A stretch of 64,000 nt of DNA from Asparagopsis taxiformis (Eukaryota > Rhodophyta > Florideophyceae > Bonnemaisoniales > Bonnemaisoniaceae). Under the pieces are notes generated by a model, which saw nothing but the letters and a program-made list of their open reading frames with translations, was not told the DNA's origin and did no database searches. Below are positions 1 through 10,900 of this stretch, piece after piece; position 1 is the stretch's first letter, and every line of letters starts with the position of its first letter. The stretch is taken from positions 1-64,000 of the forward strand of contig JALQPE010001880.1 in assembly GCA_030407315.1 (NCBI GenBank). The letters run 5' to 3'. A program made the position numbers and the translations under genes.

Positions 1-1796
1 TTCATAGAAGTGTCTGGAACTACAGCTCCATGGAGTATCTCGTAGCTGAGTCCATAATGTGACAAACCCGCATGTCCCTCCAAAATGGAAGTGGTCAATA
101 CATATTACATCGTTGAATTGGCGGCTCATCGCACTCAGCGAAACTTTCCTCATTTCTTCGGCTTGATTTGCAGAGCAACTAGTGCATGTTTCCAGAACTC
201 TTGACAAGTATTTCTGCACTTCATCACTCCAAAGACCATTGCGTTGTAAAAGTATCTTAATATCAGAGTATGTAGAGTGACCGCAAACATGTAGATGAAC
301 TTTGTCAACAATTTTTCTTATTTCATTCCAAGGGCGGTTAGTGTCCCCATTTTGTATCGTTGTTGTTGCACAAAACATTTGTGATGCTTGTGAAACAGTG
401 AGCTCATATTGAAATTCGAGAAACGCCTTGCAGGGTATGTAACTGTGCATATCAATATCCAGAAGCTCAATTGTGCCATGACTGTTCCCTGCCATGTCTT
501 TTGGAAGCTGCAACACGTTTTTCCCAATATGTAAGATGTCACAATGCCGAGTGACATTGCGTCCAACACCCATTGTGATGACCCTTGAATGACGAGGTGG
601 CGTATCTCCACGGTATGGCCATTATCTGATTGTGCCCGTAGGATGATCGATCCAATTATGGGCCTACTATCACTGGAGTGCTCTCCAGTACCATATTGCC
701 AAAATGGGCGATCTGCAATAGAGTCAGGTAAAGGATCGAAAGAACCATTCCAAGTTGGGAGGAGTAGAGGCTGTAGTAGTTTGAACTCATTTAGTCCAAT
801 TCCACTGTAAGGCGCACCATCGTCAAGCAGTGGCCCTGTTGACATGGTTACATTCAAATTTTCTCCTTGTATCTGCACCATATTAAATGTGAGAGACTTT
901 TTCTTTTTAATGTCTTTGAAGCACAACTTTTGCTTGTGTCATTAGGAGAGATAGAAATTACTCCATGTTTGAGAGATCCATCGCGGCTGTGATCAACGGC
1001 CCAATGTCCAACTTGGTGACATTTTCTGCAAGTGCTTCGAGACTTTAAGTCAGCTAGTTCCTGTGGAGACAGTTTTCTGCGTTTGCCACGTTGCATACGT
1101 ATCGCACTGTTAGCCTGTAGTGGTATGGTAGATAGTGAGCCATTTTCAGAGGTTTTTGGTCTGTCGCATTGCCTCAAAACAGATGATATTGAGCTGTAAG
1201 ACACAGCTTTGAGAAGGTTGATGTTGTCGCATTTGCATCAAATGTTGTATCACGCGGAGATGATGCTACAAGTACAGATATTCGTTGACCACTGTCAACG
1301 TCAGCATTATTTATCAGCATGAATGCAGTCAATGAAGAGGGTAGCTCAATCTCTTTGGAGTGTGCATTAAATTTGGCAACTTGTGCTTCAAAGCGTGACT
1401 CAAATTCATGAACGACTCGCTTTGTCCACGTTTAGTATTCAGTATTGCAATAAAGTCTTGATATACTTCACTTACTACAGCAAGTGGATCACGCTTGAAA
1501 ACTTTCTGCACAATAGCAGTTGCACCATCAGCTGACTGTATGACATTGTCCGGGATTGCTTTGCATAATTCCTTTGCACGTCCAAACAATTGGCTCTGTA
1601 GCATGAGTCCTTGTAGTTCAGCTGGTATCTTGTTTGTGTTTGTATCCGGTAACCTGTCATGGAATGAGCTCCACAACTTTACAGAGGAGTCATACTCCTC
1701 TTGGTTCCCTTTTCCGTCCGTCCACGGAACATTTCGCACATCCCATGTGAAGCGCGGGCGCGAAGGAAGCGCTGATTTCCCAGTATCTGGGCCCAT
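1..1796 (-). pseudogene. Copia gag-pol, 5' half, frameshifted
   Basis: Gag and the start of pol of a Ty1/Copia element, entering from outside the window. It belongs to the same family as Copia-1 and Copia-2 here. Gag starts at the ATG at 1796, inside the primer-binding site, with the family opening (PRFTWDVRNVPWTDGKG). The frame shifts near 1390-1400 and again between gag and the protease region. A zinc knuckle of the form C-x2-C-x4-H-x4-H lies at about 995-1040, and the protease-like motif GPLLDDGAPYSG at about 800-840. The stretch at 1-330 reads as the integrase zinc-finger part. Several frame breaks suggest it is older than the other Copia copies in the window. The rest of pol and the 3' LTR lie off the left edge. 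Confidence 0.85.
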
Positions 1797-1799
1797 AAC
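1787..1799 (-). other. Copia primer-binding site overlapping gag ATG
   Basis: Minus-strand sequence GTTATGGGCCCAG is the complement of the initiator tRNA-Met anticodon stem-loop, as used by Drosophila copia. The ATG inside it is the gag start codon. Confidence 0.7.
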
Positions 1800-2120
1800 A
1801 ACAGAAAGTGGTAGGCGTTCGTTGTCTTCTCGTGAAGGTTGATCAAAAGGAGTTATCACTTCGATGTCTTTATTAAACAGAAACACTAACAGTTTCTTAC
1901 TCTTATGCAATTTAGTATTGGCATGGTGTGCGTTCCCTGAAGAATGCTTCTGCAATACAAATGATGTGTCAGCAACGGCTGAGAGGGGAACATCTCTGTT
2001 GCAAGAGCACAAGAGCAGAGCTACTGTAAACAACACGTGTTAAACAGCTGTAAACAAGTCAATAGTGATTATATTTCATATCGCACCGGCCACAATCACT
2101 CAATATGATAGACAACATAA
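1800..2120 (-). repeat. 5' LTR of the left Copia copy (outer limit uncertain)
   Basis: The inner boundary is set by the primer-binding site at 1787-1799. No second LTR is in the window, so the outer end is a guess from the 321-398 bp LTRs of related copies; a TG start near 2122 is one candidate. An open frame runs through it but is LTR sequence, not a gene. Confidence 0.4.
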
Positions 2121-2207
2121 CAAAACAAAACAATCAAAGAATTACCATATTGCTCAAATCATAATCACGCAATGTGATACAACTGAATCAAGCTATAATG
2201 ATTCATA

Positions 2208-2270
2208 GTCGTACAGTAGAATGTAGAAATTTAGTTGAAAGTGGAGGGGAAACAGACACAATCATTACAA
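2208..2270. repeat. Direct repeat, copy 1
   Basis: Starts GTCGTACAGTAGAATG and recurs almost unchanged at 2782-2844, 574 bp downstream. The two could be termini of a small non-autonomous element. Confidence 0.6.
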
Positions 2271-2781
2271 TGGTGAGAACAAGAGCTAAAGGCGCGCTTC
2301 GCGCGCGTCTGGAGTGCGAAGGGGTCGGGGGATGCGGTGTGCGAGAGGATCGCGGAGGGTGGTGGGAGGGGTGGCGGGGTGGGGGTGCGCTGGCGCGCGC
2401 GGAGCAACGCAGGGTTGCTGGTGGATGCATCGCGTATGGGACAGCGTGTCGCATGGGGTGGGTTAGCGTGGCTGTGGCCACTGATACAGTATGGCGAAAT
2501 TGGTAGCAATTTACGATGACACTGAGTGTCGTTGATAGTGGTATGGCCAGAGCGTACACTGTGATAGTGTATGGTGCAGTGTAGGTGGAGGGGGAAGTGT
2601 ATGGGTGACAGTGTTGTGGTGCAACCAGTAAACGTACAGTGTTATGGTGTTCGGCCTACACTGATATGGCAAGTGGACGAACAGATGTCGAGGTTTGCTG
2701 CTGCTGCTGAATTTTGTTAGTGGGTAGTTGGGGGTGAATTGGAATAAATGGAGCAGATATAGTGTGATAATACAGTAGTGG

Positions 2782-2844
2782 GTCGTACAGTAGAATGTAG
2801 AAATTTAGTTGAAAGTGGAGGGGAAACAGACCAAATCATTACAA
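2782..2844. repeat. Direct repeat, copy 2
   Basis: Second copy of the repeat at 2208-2270. It runs directly into the small-LTR remnant that ends at 2911. Confidence 0.6.
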
Positions 2845-2911
2845 TAAGGAGAATCAGAGTACTGCAGTAACCACATAGGTCACACCGGACATGTGGGCTA
2901 ATGGTTTTACT
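2836..2911 (+). repeat. Small-LTR (TRIM-type) remnant
   Basis: Shares the core CACACCGGACATGTGG and the ending GGTTTTAC with the 70-bp LTRs at 43277 and 43465. Its first bases are eroded. An inverted copy lies at 3327-3397. Confidence 0.6.
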
Positions 2912-3326
2912 GTTCTGACAGTAATAAAGACCCGAAATTCGCGCGCAATATTTTGTCTGCAGCAAACCCCATCATAGCGATGATGGAAAGCTTCTGTTAG
3001 AAGAGTGTCTCTTGCGAATATCTCCTTTGGTTTATTCAGTTAGCTGAGTTGGTTAAGTATAATCTTCTATCTCGTGACCGGCGGCGGTCTCTACGACAGG
3101 CTGTCTCTTATTAGCATCCTAACAGCTTCGTTGTGGATAGAATACTTGTGCATTTTTCTCTTTCTCATTTATCCCCTCTCACTATGAATGATTACAATTC
3201 GCTATTGCAGTACACAACACCGAAGACGTGCTATCCAGAAACAATGCCATTAATGCGGAGTAGGTATGTCGCAAAAGTAGGAAAACTTTTCTATATAAAT
3301 CGCCATTCTTCAGTGCTTGTCTGAAT

Positions 3327-3397
3327 AGTAAAACCATTAGCCCACATGTCCGGTGTGACCTATGTGGTTACTGCAGTACTCTGATTATATCCTAACA
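3327..3397 (-). repeat. Small-LTR (TRIM-type), 71 bp, inverted
   Basis: On the minus strand it starts TGTTAGGATA and ends GGTTTTACT, matching the plus-strand remnant at 2850-2911 almost base for base and resembling the 70-bp LTR at 43277-43346. Confidence 0.6.
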
Positions 3398-3492
3398 GTG
3401 CTGAACACACCTTCAAATGTTAACAAGCCGTAGTGAACATTCTTACTTGGCTTGATTGGAACTCGCAAGCAACAGAAACAATAAAAGCTATC

Positions 3493-3518
3493 ATGTTTGC
3501 CCTTCTACTTTGCACAGC
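3493..3518 (+). pseudogene. Secreted Cys-rich protein, first 9 codons (cut by Copia-2)
   Basis: ATG at 3493 opens a hydrophobic signal peptide (MFALLLCTA) that stops being sensible at 3519, where the Copia-2 LTR begins. The last five bases, ACAGC, are the target-site duplication repeated at 43945-43949. Reading on from 43950 completes the signal peptide in frame (LSSVFA, then SPVAEE). The pieces at 3493-3518 and 43950-44358 are therefore one gene, a relative of the intact secreted proteins at 46027 and 52486. This gene is also the independent proof that the two LTRs 40 kb apart belong to one insertion. Confidence 0.85.
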
Positions 3519-3916
3519 TATGAATATCATATTTCGTGTCTGTGATTGGCGCAATATACTGTCTGCAAATTTCCCTTATTTGATCTTTGATCTCTCCCCT
3601 CCCTGTGATTACAGAGAACCATTGCTTCCAAGGTACGGGTACATAGCTATCCATCCCTTGACCGAAGATCTTTTGAATTGCTGATACAGAACTGTTATAC
3701 TGCTGACCAGGTGTTGAAATTGTCCGCTCTCTCCAATGCATTGACAACAGGATATCAAAACACTATTTAGAACAATGATGCTATGCTAGCAATTAAACTG
3801 ATCATCGGACCAGCTCCCGATCAACCTCTTTCTGAAACCAGTCATCAACATACTGCTCCTTGCCGCTGCTGCAGAGAACTAACACGTCGATCCAAGATAA
3901 GTTACCTTCTTTCATA
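3519..3916 (+). repeat. Copia-2 5' LTR (398 bp)
   Basis: Begins TATGAATATC and ends TTCTTTCATA. The same sequence forms the 3' LTR at 43551-43944, whose first four bases lie at 38549-38552. Confidence 0.93.
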
Positions 3917-3930
3917 GTTATGGGCTCCAG
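3917..3930 (+). other. Copia-2 primer-binding site overlapping gag ATG
   Basis: GTTATGGGCTCCAG follows the LTR directly. It matches the complement of the initiator tRNA-Met anticodon arm with one extra or changed base. The gag ATG at 3920 lies inside it. Confidence 0.65.
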
Positions 3931-4839
3931 TGTAGCCGCTTCAAGCATTCCACTGCGTCCACGATTTTCGTGGGACATTCGGTCGGTTCCGTGGACCGAT
4001 GGAAAAGGAGATCAGGAACAGTATGCACGTTCGGTTAATCTCTGGTGCTCCTTTCATGACAAGCTACCTGATGAAAACTCAAGCAAGATACCGAGGAATC
4101 TGAGAGGAATTATGCTACTCTCTCAATTATACGGGCGAGCGCTTGATCTATGCAAATCAATCGACAGTGATACTATCGAAAGTGAAGCCGGAGTTGATGC
4201 TATTGTCAGCGCGATCCACAAGCGCGATGCACTCGCAGTGATAAGCGACGTGTACAATGACTTCGTTTCCCTTCTGAATACAAACGCAATGCTAGTGAAG
4301 CGTTTAAAAGTTTCGAGTCCAGTTTTGAAGCTCAAGTTGCACAGTTCAACTCTCACTCAGACATTTCTAAGTTGCCAGAAGCGCTTGTCGCTCTAATGCT
4401 ACTGGCTAATTCCAATGTAGATGGAAATCAGCGCATATCTGTACTTGCAGCTAGTTCCCCTCGTGAAGAAGATTTCGATTCTACATCTAATACTGGTGAT
4501 TACCTACAAGCATTGTCATACTCTTCTGTTGCTTCCGTTGTTCGCCAATGCGATCGACCTAACATGTCCACAGTAGAAAATAATCCAATTCCAGCATTTT
4601 CGTCTCGCTTCAAGAATAATGCACCTCGCTCGCAACGCAAGTTAACACCTGAACAGCTTGCTGATCTAAAGTCTAAGAGTATCTGTCGCCGCTGCAAGCA
4701 AAAAGGACATTGGGCCTCAGATCATAATAGAAATGGCTCCTATCGAGACCCAATTGCATCCAACAATTCAAACGATGCGTCTAAATGCACAAATAAGCCC
4801 AGCTCTGTCACGTTTCATATGGCTCACCTACCTACATCT
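3920..4839 (+). pseudogene. Copia-2 gag (5' part of gag-pol), one frameshift
   Basis: Nucleocapsid/capsid part of a Copia polyprotein. ATG at 3920; the family opening is PRFSWDIRSVPWTDGKG. One base is missing near 4277-4291, moving the rest to another frame (reading resumes with the NASEAFKSF stretch). The zinc knuckle CRRCKQKGHWASDH at about 4684-4727 has a final His in place of Cys. At codon TCT (4837-4839) the CMC transposon interrupts the protein; reading resumes at 34886 in exactly this frame. With the frameshift repaired, gag-pol would be one long open frame as in Copia-1. Confidence 0.88.
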
Positions 4840-4860
4840 CCCAGTAAGAAAAGTTGACGA
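4840..4860 (+). repeat. CMC transposon left terminal inverted repeat
   Basis: Starts CCCAGTAAGA. Its partner at 34863-34882 reads CCCAGTGAGA on the minus strand. It is preceded by TCT, the target duplication. Confidence 0.8.
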
Positions 4861-4877
4861 TCCGCTGACCTCCTGCA

Positions 4878-4967
4878 GATGTACGCTTTTTGATGTACGC
4901 ATGACATTCGAAAGGGTGACTTTCAATGTACTCTGGATATCCGCATAGCGATGTCTGTATGATGTAC
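4878..4967 (+). repeat. Subterminal short repeats
   Basis: GATGTACGC occurs at 4878-4886 and 4892-4900 with a 14-bp period, and GATGTAC again at 4961-4967. Short subterminal repeats are typical transposase-binding sites in CACTA-type elements; that role is inference here. Confidence 0.4.
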
Positions 4968-5124
4968 TACTGATTTACGAAGGATGCCAGACTATGATCA
5001 AGTTTGTTTGAGGGAAGATATGGGAAAATCTGGGTTCCTTATTTTTCAAAGTGCTTATGAATTTTGCATAATTTATACACGAGACGGTAAGAGAGGATAA
5101 GTATCGTCCACAATTAGTGGCAGA

Positions 5125-5218
5125 AAACCATGCGAACACGCAATCTCGAATATGGAGATTGATTCAATATTAATATTGAATCAATCTCCATATTCGAGAT
5201 TGCGTGTTCGCATGGTTT
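5125..5218. repeat. Perfect palindrome, 47-bp arms, no spacer
   Basis: The left arm 5125-5171 and right arm 5172-5218 are exact reverse complements, centred on AATATT/AATATT. It could extrude as a cruciform or make a long RNA hairpin. A second perfect palindrome starts three bases later. Confidence 0.95.
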
Positions 5219-5221
5219 GCT

Positions 5222-5277
5222 GACAAAGACGTGCAAACTGGCTCTGAATATTCAGAGCCAGTTTGCACGTCTTTGTC
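5222..5277. repeat. Perfect palindrome, 28-bp arms, no spacer
   Basis: Arms 5222-5249 and 5250-5277 are exact reverse complements, centred on GAAT/ATTC. Only the bases 5219-5221 separate it from the palindrome at 5125-5218. The sequence differs from the first, so this is two independent palindromes rather than one duplicated. Confidence 0.95.
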
Positions 5278-5747
5278 GTCGCCAGCAAGGTACTTCAGGT
5301 TCGATGGCAAAGGATAGCTACGCATCATCAATATCATCATTAAATTTTACCTACACTCACTTTACGAGCACATCGATTACGTACACGGTTCAAATCACGC
5401 GAAACTCTGGCGTTGAATTGAATGAACGCCAGCGCTCAGGCTTGGCCCAGTTACTAGAAATGAAACAAGTATGGGTAGCATCGGCACATACCAGGGGTAG
5501 TATGGTTTACCGGTGCACGCAACGGACAAGATGAACACATGGGTGGTACCCTTTCTGCGTGCGTATAGACATCAAAATTCCACTATCATGGTGCTCAATG
5601 ACGACGCGTGACATTATTTCCACGACCTAAATGTAATGGGATTACTAGGTAGAATGCGGAAAGAGGAGGGGATGAAGAATGGAGGTTGAAGAACATTGTC
5701 TATGGAAATTGAACAGCGAAGGGGCCGCTAGAATCGAGTGACTAGCT
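5278..5747. other. Gene-free stretch right of the palindromes
   Basis: An open frame of 105 codons (5217-5534) starts inside the palindromes and shows no recognisable domain. I see no gene here. Confidence 0.4.
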
Positions 5748-7579
5748 TCAGGACGAGTCTAGATGGAGTTTGCTTTGGAATGCTGGCGACTCTTCGTAGA
5801 GAAGTTGAAGATATGTACATTGTTGAGCGAAGAAACAATCAATAATTACTATCCTTGCGCAGCTCGACTGTACCGTCCACTTTTTCAATACGATAGAGAA
5901 ACTGATGAAGGCGTCATTTCGCACCACATGCTCCCTCATATACTTATCGTTCTCCGTCCCCTTCAGCTTCCACAATTCTTCTTCCGCCTCCGTTCCCCCT
6001 CTCACGGTTTCCATTCTTTCATCTCCACCATCCCCTCCACTTGTCTGCAGACATGCTCGATACCCGCCCACCAGCCGACCATGCCACCTCCGTACTCCCT
6101 CCCTCCCCTCTGCCATTCCCACAAACACGTCTTGGGCAAGATCATGTAGTCGTGCCCCCATCACCAGTCCCCCCCTCATCTTCTTCTAGCCATACCACAC
6201 TGTGCCTCGAAAACATACGCACCACTGACAATACATCATCCACATCCCACAGCTTCTCAATCGCCCCCAGTGGAAGACACATCTTCTTCTACACAACGCA
6301 AAACGACTGAAACATCTCTCCCACTCTCATCCTCTGCCCCTCCTACACTCTCTCCAGACACACTAGGCTCGACTGTATAGCTACATCCAACCCCCGATGT
6401 CTACTCTAGCTTTCTGCCCCCGACAGCTGTACACTGCTCCGCCTGAGGCTCTCCTCGTATTGATCAATGGCATTCGGTCCACACACATCTCGGAGTCGAC
6501 CAAACACCTCTTGCGTCCCAGACCCAGCAACACTCAGTGCCAGTGGCAGTCCCACACATACCTCAATGATGCCCTCAAGTGCATCACGGTTGGCGGATAA
6601 CCACGACACCACCTCGTTACTCTTGATCCTAGCGTACTTGCATAGAATCTCGGTACATGCTTCCCTTCGCAAATCTTCAGGACTCACTGCAATTGGCACA
6701 CCATGCGTCGGTACTCTCCTAATCGCCTCATTCCCCGTCGAAGTCAGCACTTTGAAACTTCCTCCCTCATCAATCTCTTGCACACCTTTACAGGCGGTAT
6801 CCACCAACGTGTGCACAACGGGATCGAGATCCCACACGTCGTCGAAGATGAGGAGGAAGCGCTTCGCCGCTAGTAGGTCGAAAAGCTTTTCGAAAATGAT
6901 GGATCCATCATGTTCACACGCGTATTGTCTTTTGCAGCGAGATGAGTGATTTTGTCGAGGAAATCTGGGAACGCATCGGAGACAATCTCCGAAAGCTAGT
7001 CGAATAGCCTCTGCACTTTGGCGTTGTGGCCCAGTTCAATGTAACACACGCCGTCTGGGAAGTTTTGCGAAACATCTGCGCGTCTGCCGAGGGCGCGCAA
7101 GATAGTGGTTTTGCCTGCGCCTCCGATGACGACAAGTGCTATAGCGGTTTTGTTTGGTCGTTGGACAGAATGGAGAGCTTGGCCTTGCTTTCTGGAGTGC
7201 GGGAGTTTCGGGAAAAGTCGAGTACAATCTGGGGAGAGTTTCGGGGGACGTGGAAAACGGAGGGCTGCAGGGTGTGCGGGGAATGTGACGGCTGGACGGA
7301 AGATGGTGCAGGAGTCGAATGGGGAGGCAGATGAGAGGGCTGGGACACTGGATGGGGTGAGGAATACTGAGCGATGGGGGAGTTGCTGCGGTGGAGGGAA
7401 CGGGACTTGTGGTATGAGGTGGGGGCGCTGGATGGTTCGGAGGAGGAGGGATTCGGGGTGGGGCTGAGCGGTTGACTCGGAAATTTTGCATGACGATGCA
7501 TGTGGGCATTGTCCGAACGTGGAAAAATCTCTGAAGCTGCTGCACGGTTACTTGCTCGTGTGCTCTCCCTGTTTATCAT
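5748..7579 (-). pseudogene. NB-ARC (STAND) ATPase pseudogene
   Basis: A plant/APAF-1-type NB-ARC nucleotide switch, in pieces. In order on the minus strand: a Pro/Ser-rich leader (7480-7190), Walker A VVIGGAGKTT (about 7130-7104), Walker B/kinase-2 LLIFDDVWD (about 6855-6830), FKVLTSTGN (about 6755), GLPLALSVAG (about 6555-6525), winged-helix remnants with KLWDVDDV (about 6240) and LHDLAQD, ending in the YMREHVVR region (about 5940). Lesions: a missing A at about 7150, TAG at 6996-6998, a frameshift near 6920, and stops at about 6405 and further on. No effector repeats follow. It lies inside the CMC transposon, next to the TBCD fragment on the other strand. Function would have been immune-type signalling; this copy is dead. 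Confidence 0.8.
7500..7569 (+). pseudogene. TBCD: Tubulin cofactor D fragment, upstream part
   Basis: Reads GKISEAAARLLARVLS, a helix of the TBCD HEAT array, and is cut at the CTCCC target site of Copia-1. The frame continues at 18782 without a break. Upstream (stop at 7491) the frame ends and NB-ARC sequence on the other strand takes over, so the N-terminal part of TBCD is absent. Confidence 0.65.
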
Positions 7580-7890
7580 TTCTCCTTTTGATAACCATGA
7601 CTTTCACACGTGTTCCAATGATACACGTTGCCAACGTTCAGCTTGCGATTTGCAATTTCGAGGAGAGTATTACATGGCACTCTAACTACTGACCATGATA
7701 TTCAGTGATTAGAACAGTGTGAACTCACCTGCAATTTTTACTCTACTGATTCATTCACCCTGTTCTACGCCACCTAGAATTAGTACATATAGCCTGCTCC
7801 TTCCTCCCTATCAACTGGATAGCTACTGGAAGATTACAGAACACTTTACTTGTACTTTTCTCGGTCCTCACAACACCATTCATTTTCATT
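7570..7890 (+). repeat. Copia-1 5' LTR (321 bp)
   Basis: Identical by eye to 18456-18776; followed directly by the primer-binding site. Confidence 0.95.
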
Positions 7891-7903
7891 GTTATGGGCC
7901 CAG
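7891..7903 (+). other. Copia-1 primer-binding site containing the gag start codon
   Basis: GTTATGGGCCCAG is the exact complement of the initiator tRNA-Met anticodon arm. The ATG at 7894 opens gag-pol, so the AUG pairs with the CAU anticodon of the primer tRNA. Confidence 0.75.
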
Positions 7904-10900
7904 AGCCTAAACCTTCCAATGTGCCGTCACGCCCTCGCTTTGCATGGGATTCCAAGACAGTCCCCTGGACTGATGGAAAAGGGAATCAAGACGAGTACGC
8001 TGAATCCGTTCGCTTGTGGAAGGCTTTTCATGATTTATTACCCGATAATAATGGCAATAAGATACCAAAAGAGTTGCAAGGCCTTATGTTGCAGAGCCAG
8101 CTATACGGCCGAGCTCGTGACCTCTGCAAATCAATACCGGAAAGCACTATTCAGTCTGTTGATGGTGCTACTGCGATTGTTAATGCCATTTTCAAGCGTG
8201 ATCCACTTGCTGTTGTGAGTGAGGTATACCAAGACTACAATGTATTACTGAATACAAGGCGCTACCCGAATGAGTCGTTCAAAAATTTCGAGTCGCGTTT
8301 CGAAGCTCAAGTATCTAAGTTTAACGCGCATTCTACTGAGACGAAACTGTCTGCTGCTCTTACAGCTTTTATGCTATTAGCAAACTCCAATATTGACAGC
8401 AACCAAAGAGTTGCTATTCTTGCTGCTTCCGCCCCGCGAGTGAGTGAACAAGACAGCAACCTCTCGACTACTGCATGTTTACAAGCTGTTACCTACAGCT
8501 CTATTGCAACAGTACTACGACAATGTGACAAAACAGTCACTAACGGCCCCTATACTGATAACAGTAGCTCCTTGCAGGCTAACTACATTTCGCGTCCTCT
8601 GCGTTGCAACCGGAATCGCCTCTCTGCAGAGCAGCTTGCTGCTGTAAAGGCACGAAGCCGTTGCCGTAAGTGTCGGCAGATTGGACACTGGGCTGTTGAT
8701 CATAATGCTGATGGTTCTTTGAAGTCACCAAACTCTACACCAGCCACTGACACAAATGGTTCTACATTTCCATCAACTGTTACAAATCAAGCTAAGAAGT
8801 CTGTCACCTTTAACATGGTTAAAATACACAGTAATGGTGTTGGTTCAGATGTGCGGGAACCGATTGGTCCCCTTCTTGATGATGGGGCCCCTTACAGTGG
8901 GCTTGGCTGGAATGAATTGAAACTACTCCAGAAATTCATTTGCCCGAATTGGACTGGATCGCTAGACCCTATACCTGATTCTATTGCCGACAGGCCTTAT
9001 TGGCAGTATGGATCAGGCAATCATGCAAGTGACACACGTCGGATACTTGGATCCATTTTATTGGAGGCTTCATGTGACGATGGGAGTATCGTCAGCATTC
9101 GACACTTGGTAATTGATGGCTCATCTCAATGGGTCATAGGCCGCAATGTTACTAAACACTGTGATATATTGCACATTGGGAAGAATGTGCTACAACTACC
9201 TTGCGACAGTGAAGGTCTATCATACGGAAGTATCTCTCTTGTCAACAGAGATATGCATAGCTATGTACCATATCCATGTTTCTTATCAAGAGAAAGAGAG
9301 CTTTCCAGTGCAGAGAGCTCTACTATATTTTGTGCTGCAGCAAGCATCGAAGATTCAAACTGCTCCCGGCCGTGGTCTGAAATGCGCAAAATAGTTGACA
9401 AAGTACACCGCCATGTTTGCGGTCATTCGTCGTACACTGATATCAAGATTTTGCTCACACGAAATGGGATATGGAGCAATGAGGTTCAGAAGTATCTACA
9501 TCGCCTCCTAGAATCATGTGCTCACTGTAGTACTACTCATGAGCCCAAGCAAGCAAGGAAAGTATCATTAAGTTCAATGAGCAGACAATTTAACCATGTG
9601 GTCTGTATTGATCACCTGCATCTTGGTGATATGAGGGTAATTCACATAATGGACTCTGTGACACGATACTCAACAGGGGCAGTAGTACCTGATACATCAA
9701 TGAGTCACGCAATTACTGCATTCGAATCCCATTGGGTCTCAGCATTCTGGCCACCTGATTGTGTACTGTATGATCCTGCTTTTGGAAACAAGAAATTTCT
9801 CAATTATTTGGAGAAACTTGGGATTGAACCCCGTCCAATCCCGCCTCGTCGTCATAACAAAAATGTCATCGAATCAAAACACCGTGTGATTCGAGATATT
9901 TTCATTCGCCTGGAACATGAGCTGAAAGGTTCGCCGGAAGACCGTGAACTGCTTGTACAGCAGGCTCTTCGAATATCCAATGATCTTTATGGCAATGATG
10001 TTATGTCCGCCCATGAACTAGCAAAGGGATACACGCGTCCTATCGAATCGGGAAGTACTCCAGCTCTAGTTCCTGATGATATACAGACTGCACACGACGA
10101 GTTACTAGGCAAACGAAAGTTGAATTTAATACTGCGTTCTAAGTCAGTGGCTGATACTCCTATTCATGTTGGTGATACTGTTCAAATTTACATCAGGCAG
10201 CAAAATGAAAAGAGAGGAAAGTGGTCTGGCCCACGACAAGTGCTATCCTATGATCATAAGTCACGTACAGTGACTGTACCTGGCTCACGTGGCCAAAAAG
10301 TATCTGCTGCAGTTGAGGATGTTCGACACTCTATATCAGGAAATATGCTTGCCAGCGCTATTCAAGACGCCATAGACACTGTTGAAAGATGTACTGACGC
10401 TTCCATTGATGAGATTAGTTCTGATGAGCAAAATGATGTGGATGAAAATGCAGGACTTCCATCTACACACTTACAGGATGTAAGTGACTTTGACATGTCC
10501 CAACAAGACATTCCACTGTGCACTATCTCGGATTCACGACCTGCAGAATCTGTATCCGTTCCTGCCAGCGAAAGTGCAACGTTTCCCTCTGTCGGGGACA
10601 GTATTGACGTGTACTGGCCATTAGACAAGATGTACTACTCCGGGAAAGTATCTCAGATTGATGACCAATTATACACTATCAATTATGATGATGGAGATTG
10701 TGAAAAAGTACTGTTGACTGATGAAAAATGGAAATTTTCAACTTCTGCCAAATCAGTTACAAGTAATGAAATTACAATTACGCCTGGCGAATGTCTTTCC
10801 AGTAATCAAGAGGAAGTGATGGACCAGTACTACCAGATGTTTGGTAACAAAGACTTCATGTCCTTCCAAGCCCAAAGCCTACCCTCTTATATCACATATA

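Larger units (their letters stand above)
2121..3492. other. Gene-free repeat-bearing stretch
   Basis: No supported gene. It holds a 63-bp direct repeat (2208 and 2782), a GC-rich purine-skewed tract at about 2290-2460, and two inverted copies of a small LTR (about 2836-2911 and 3327-3397). Near 3040 a tRNA A-box-like string (TAGCTGAGTTGG) occurs without a convincing B box, so it could be a SINE remnant. Confidence 0.5.

Noticed and set aside
1329..2036. Secreted protein starting at 2036 with a signal-like N-terminus
   Set aside because: The N-terminal part is LTR read-through; the real start is the gag ATG at 1796.
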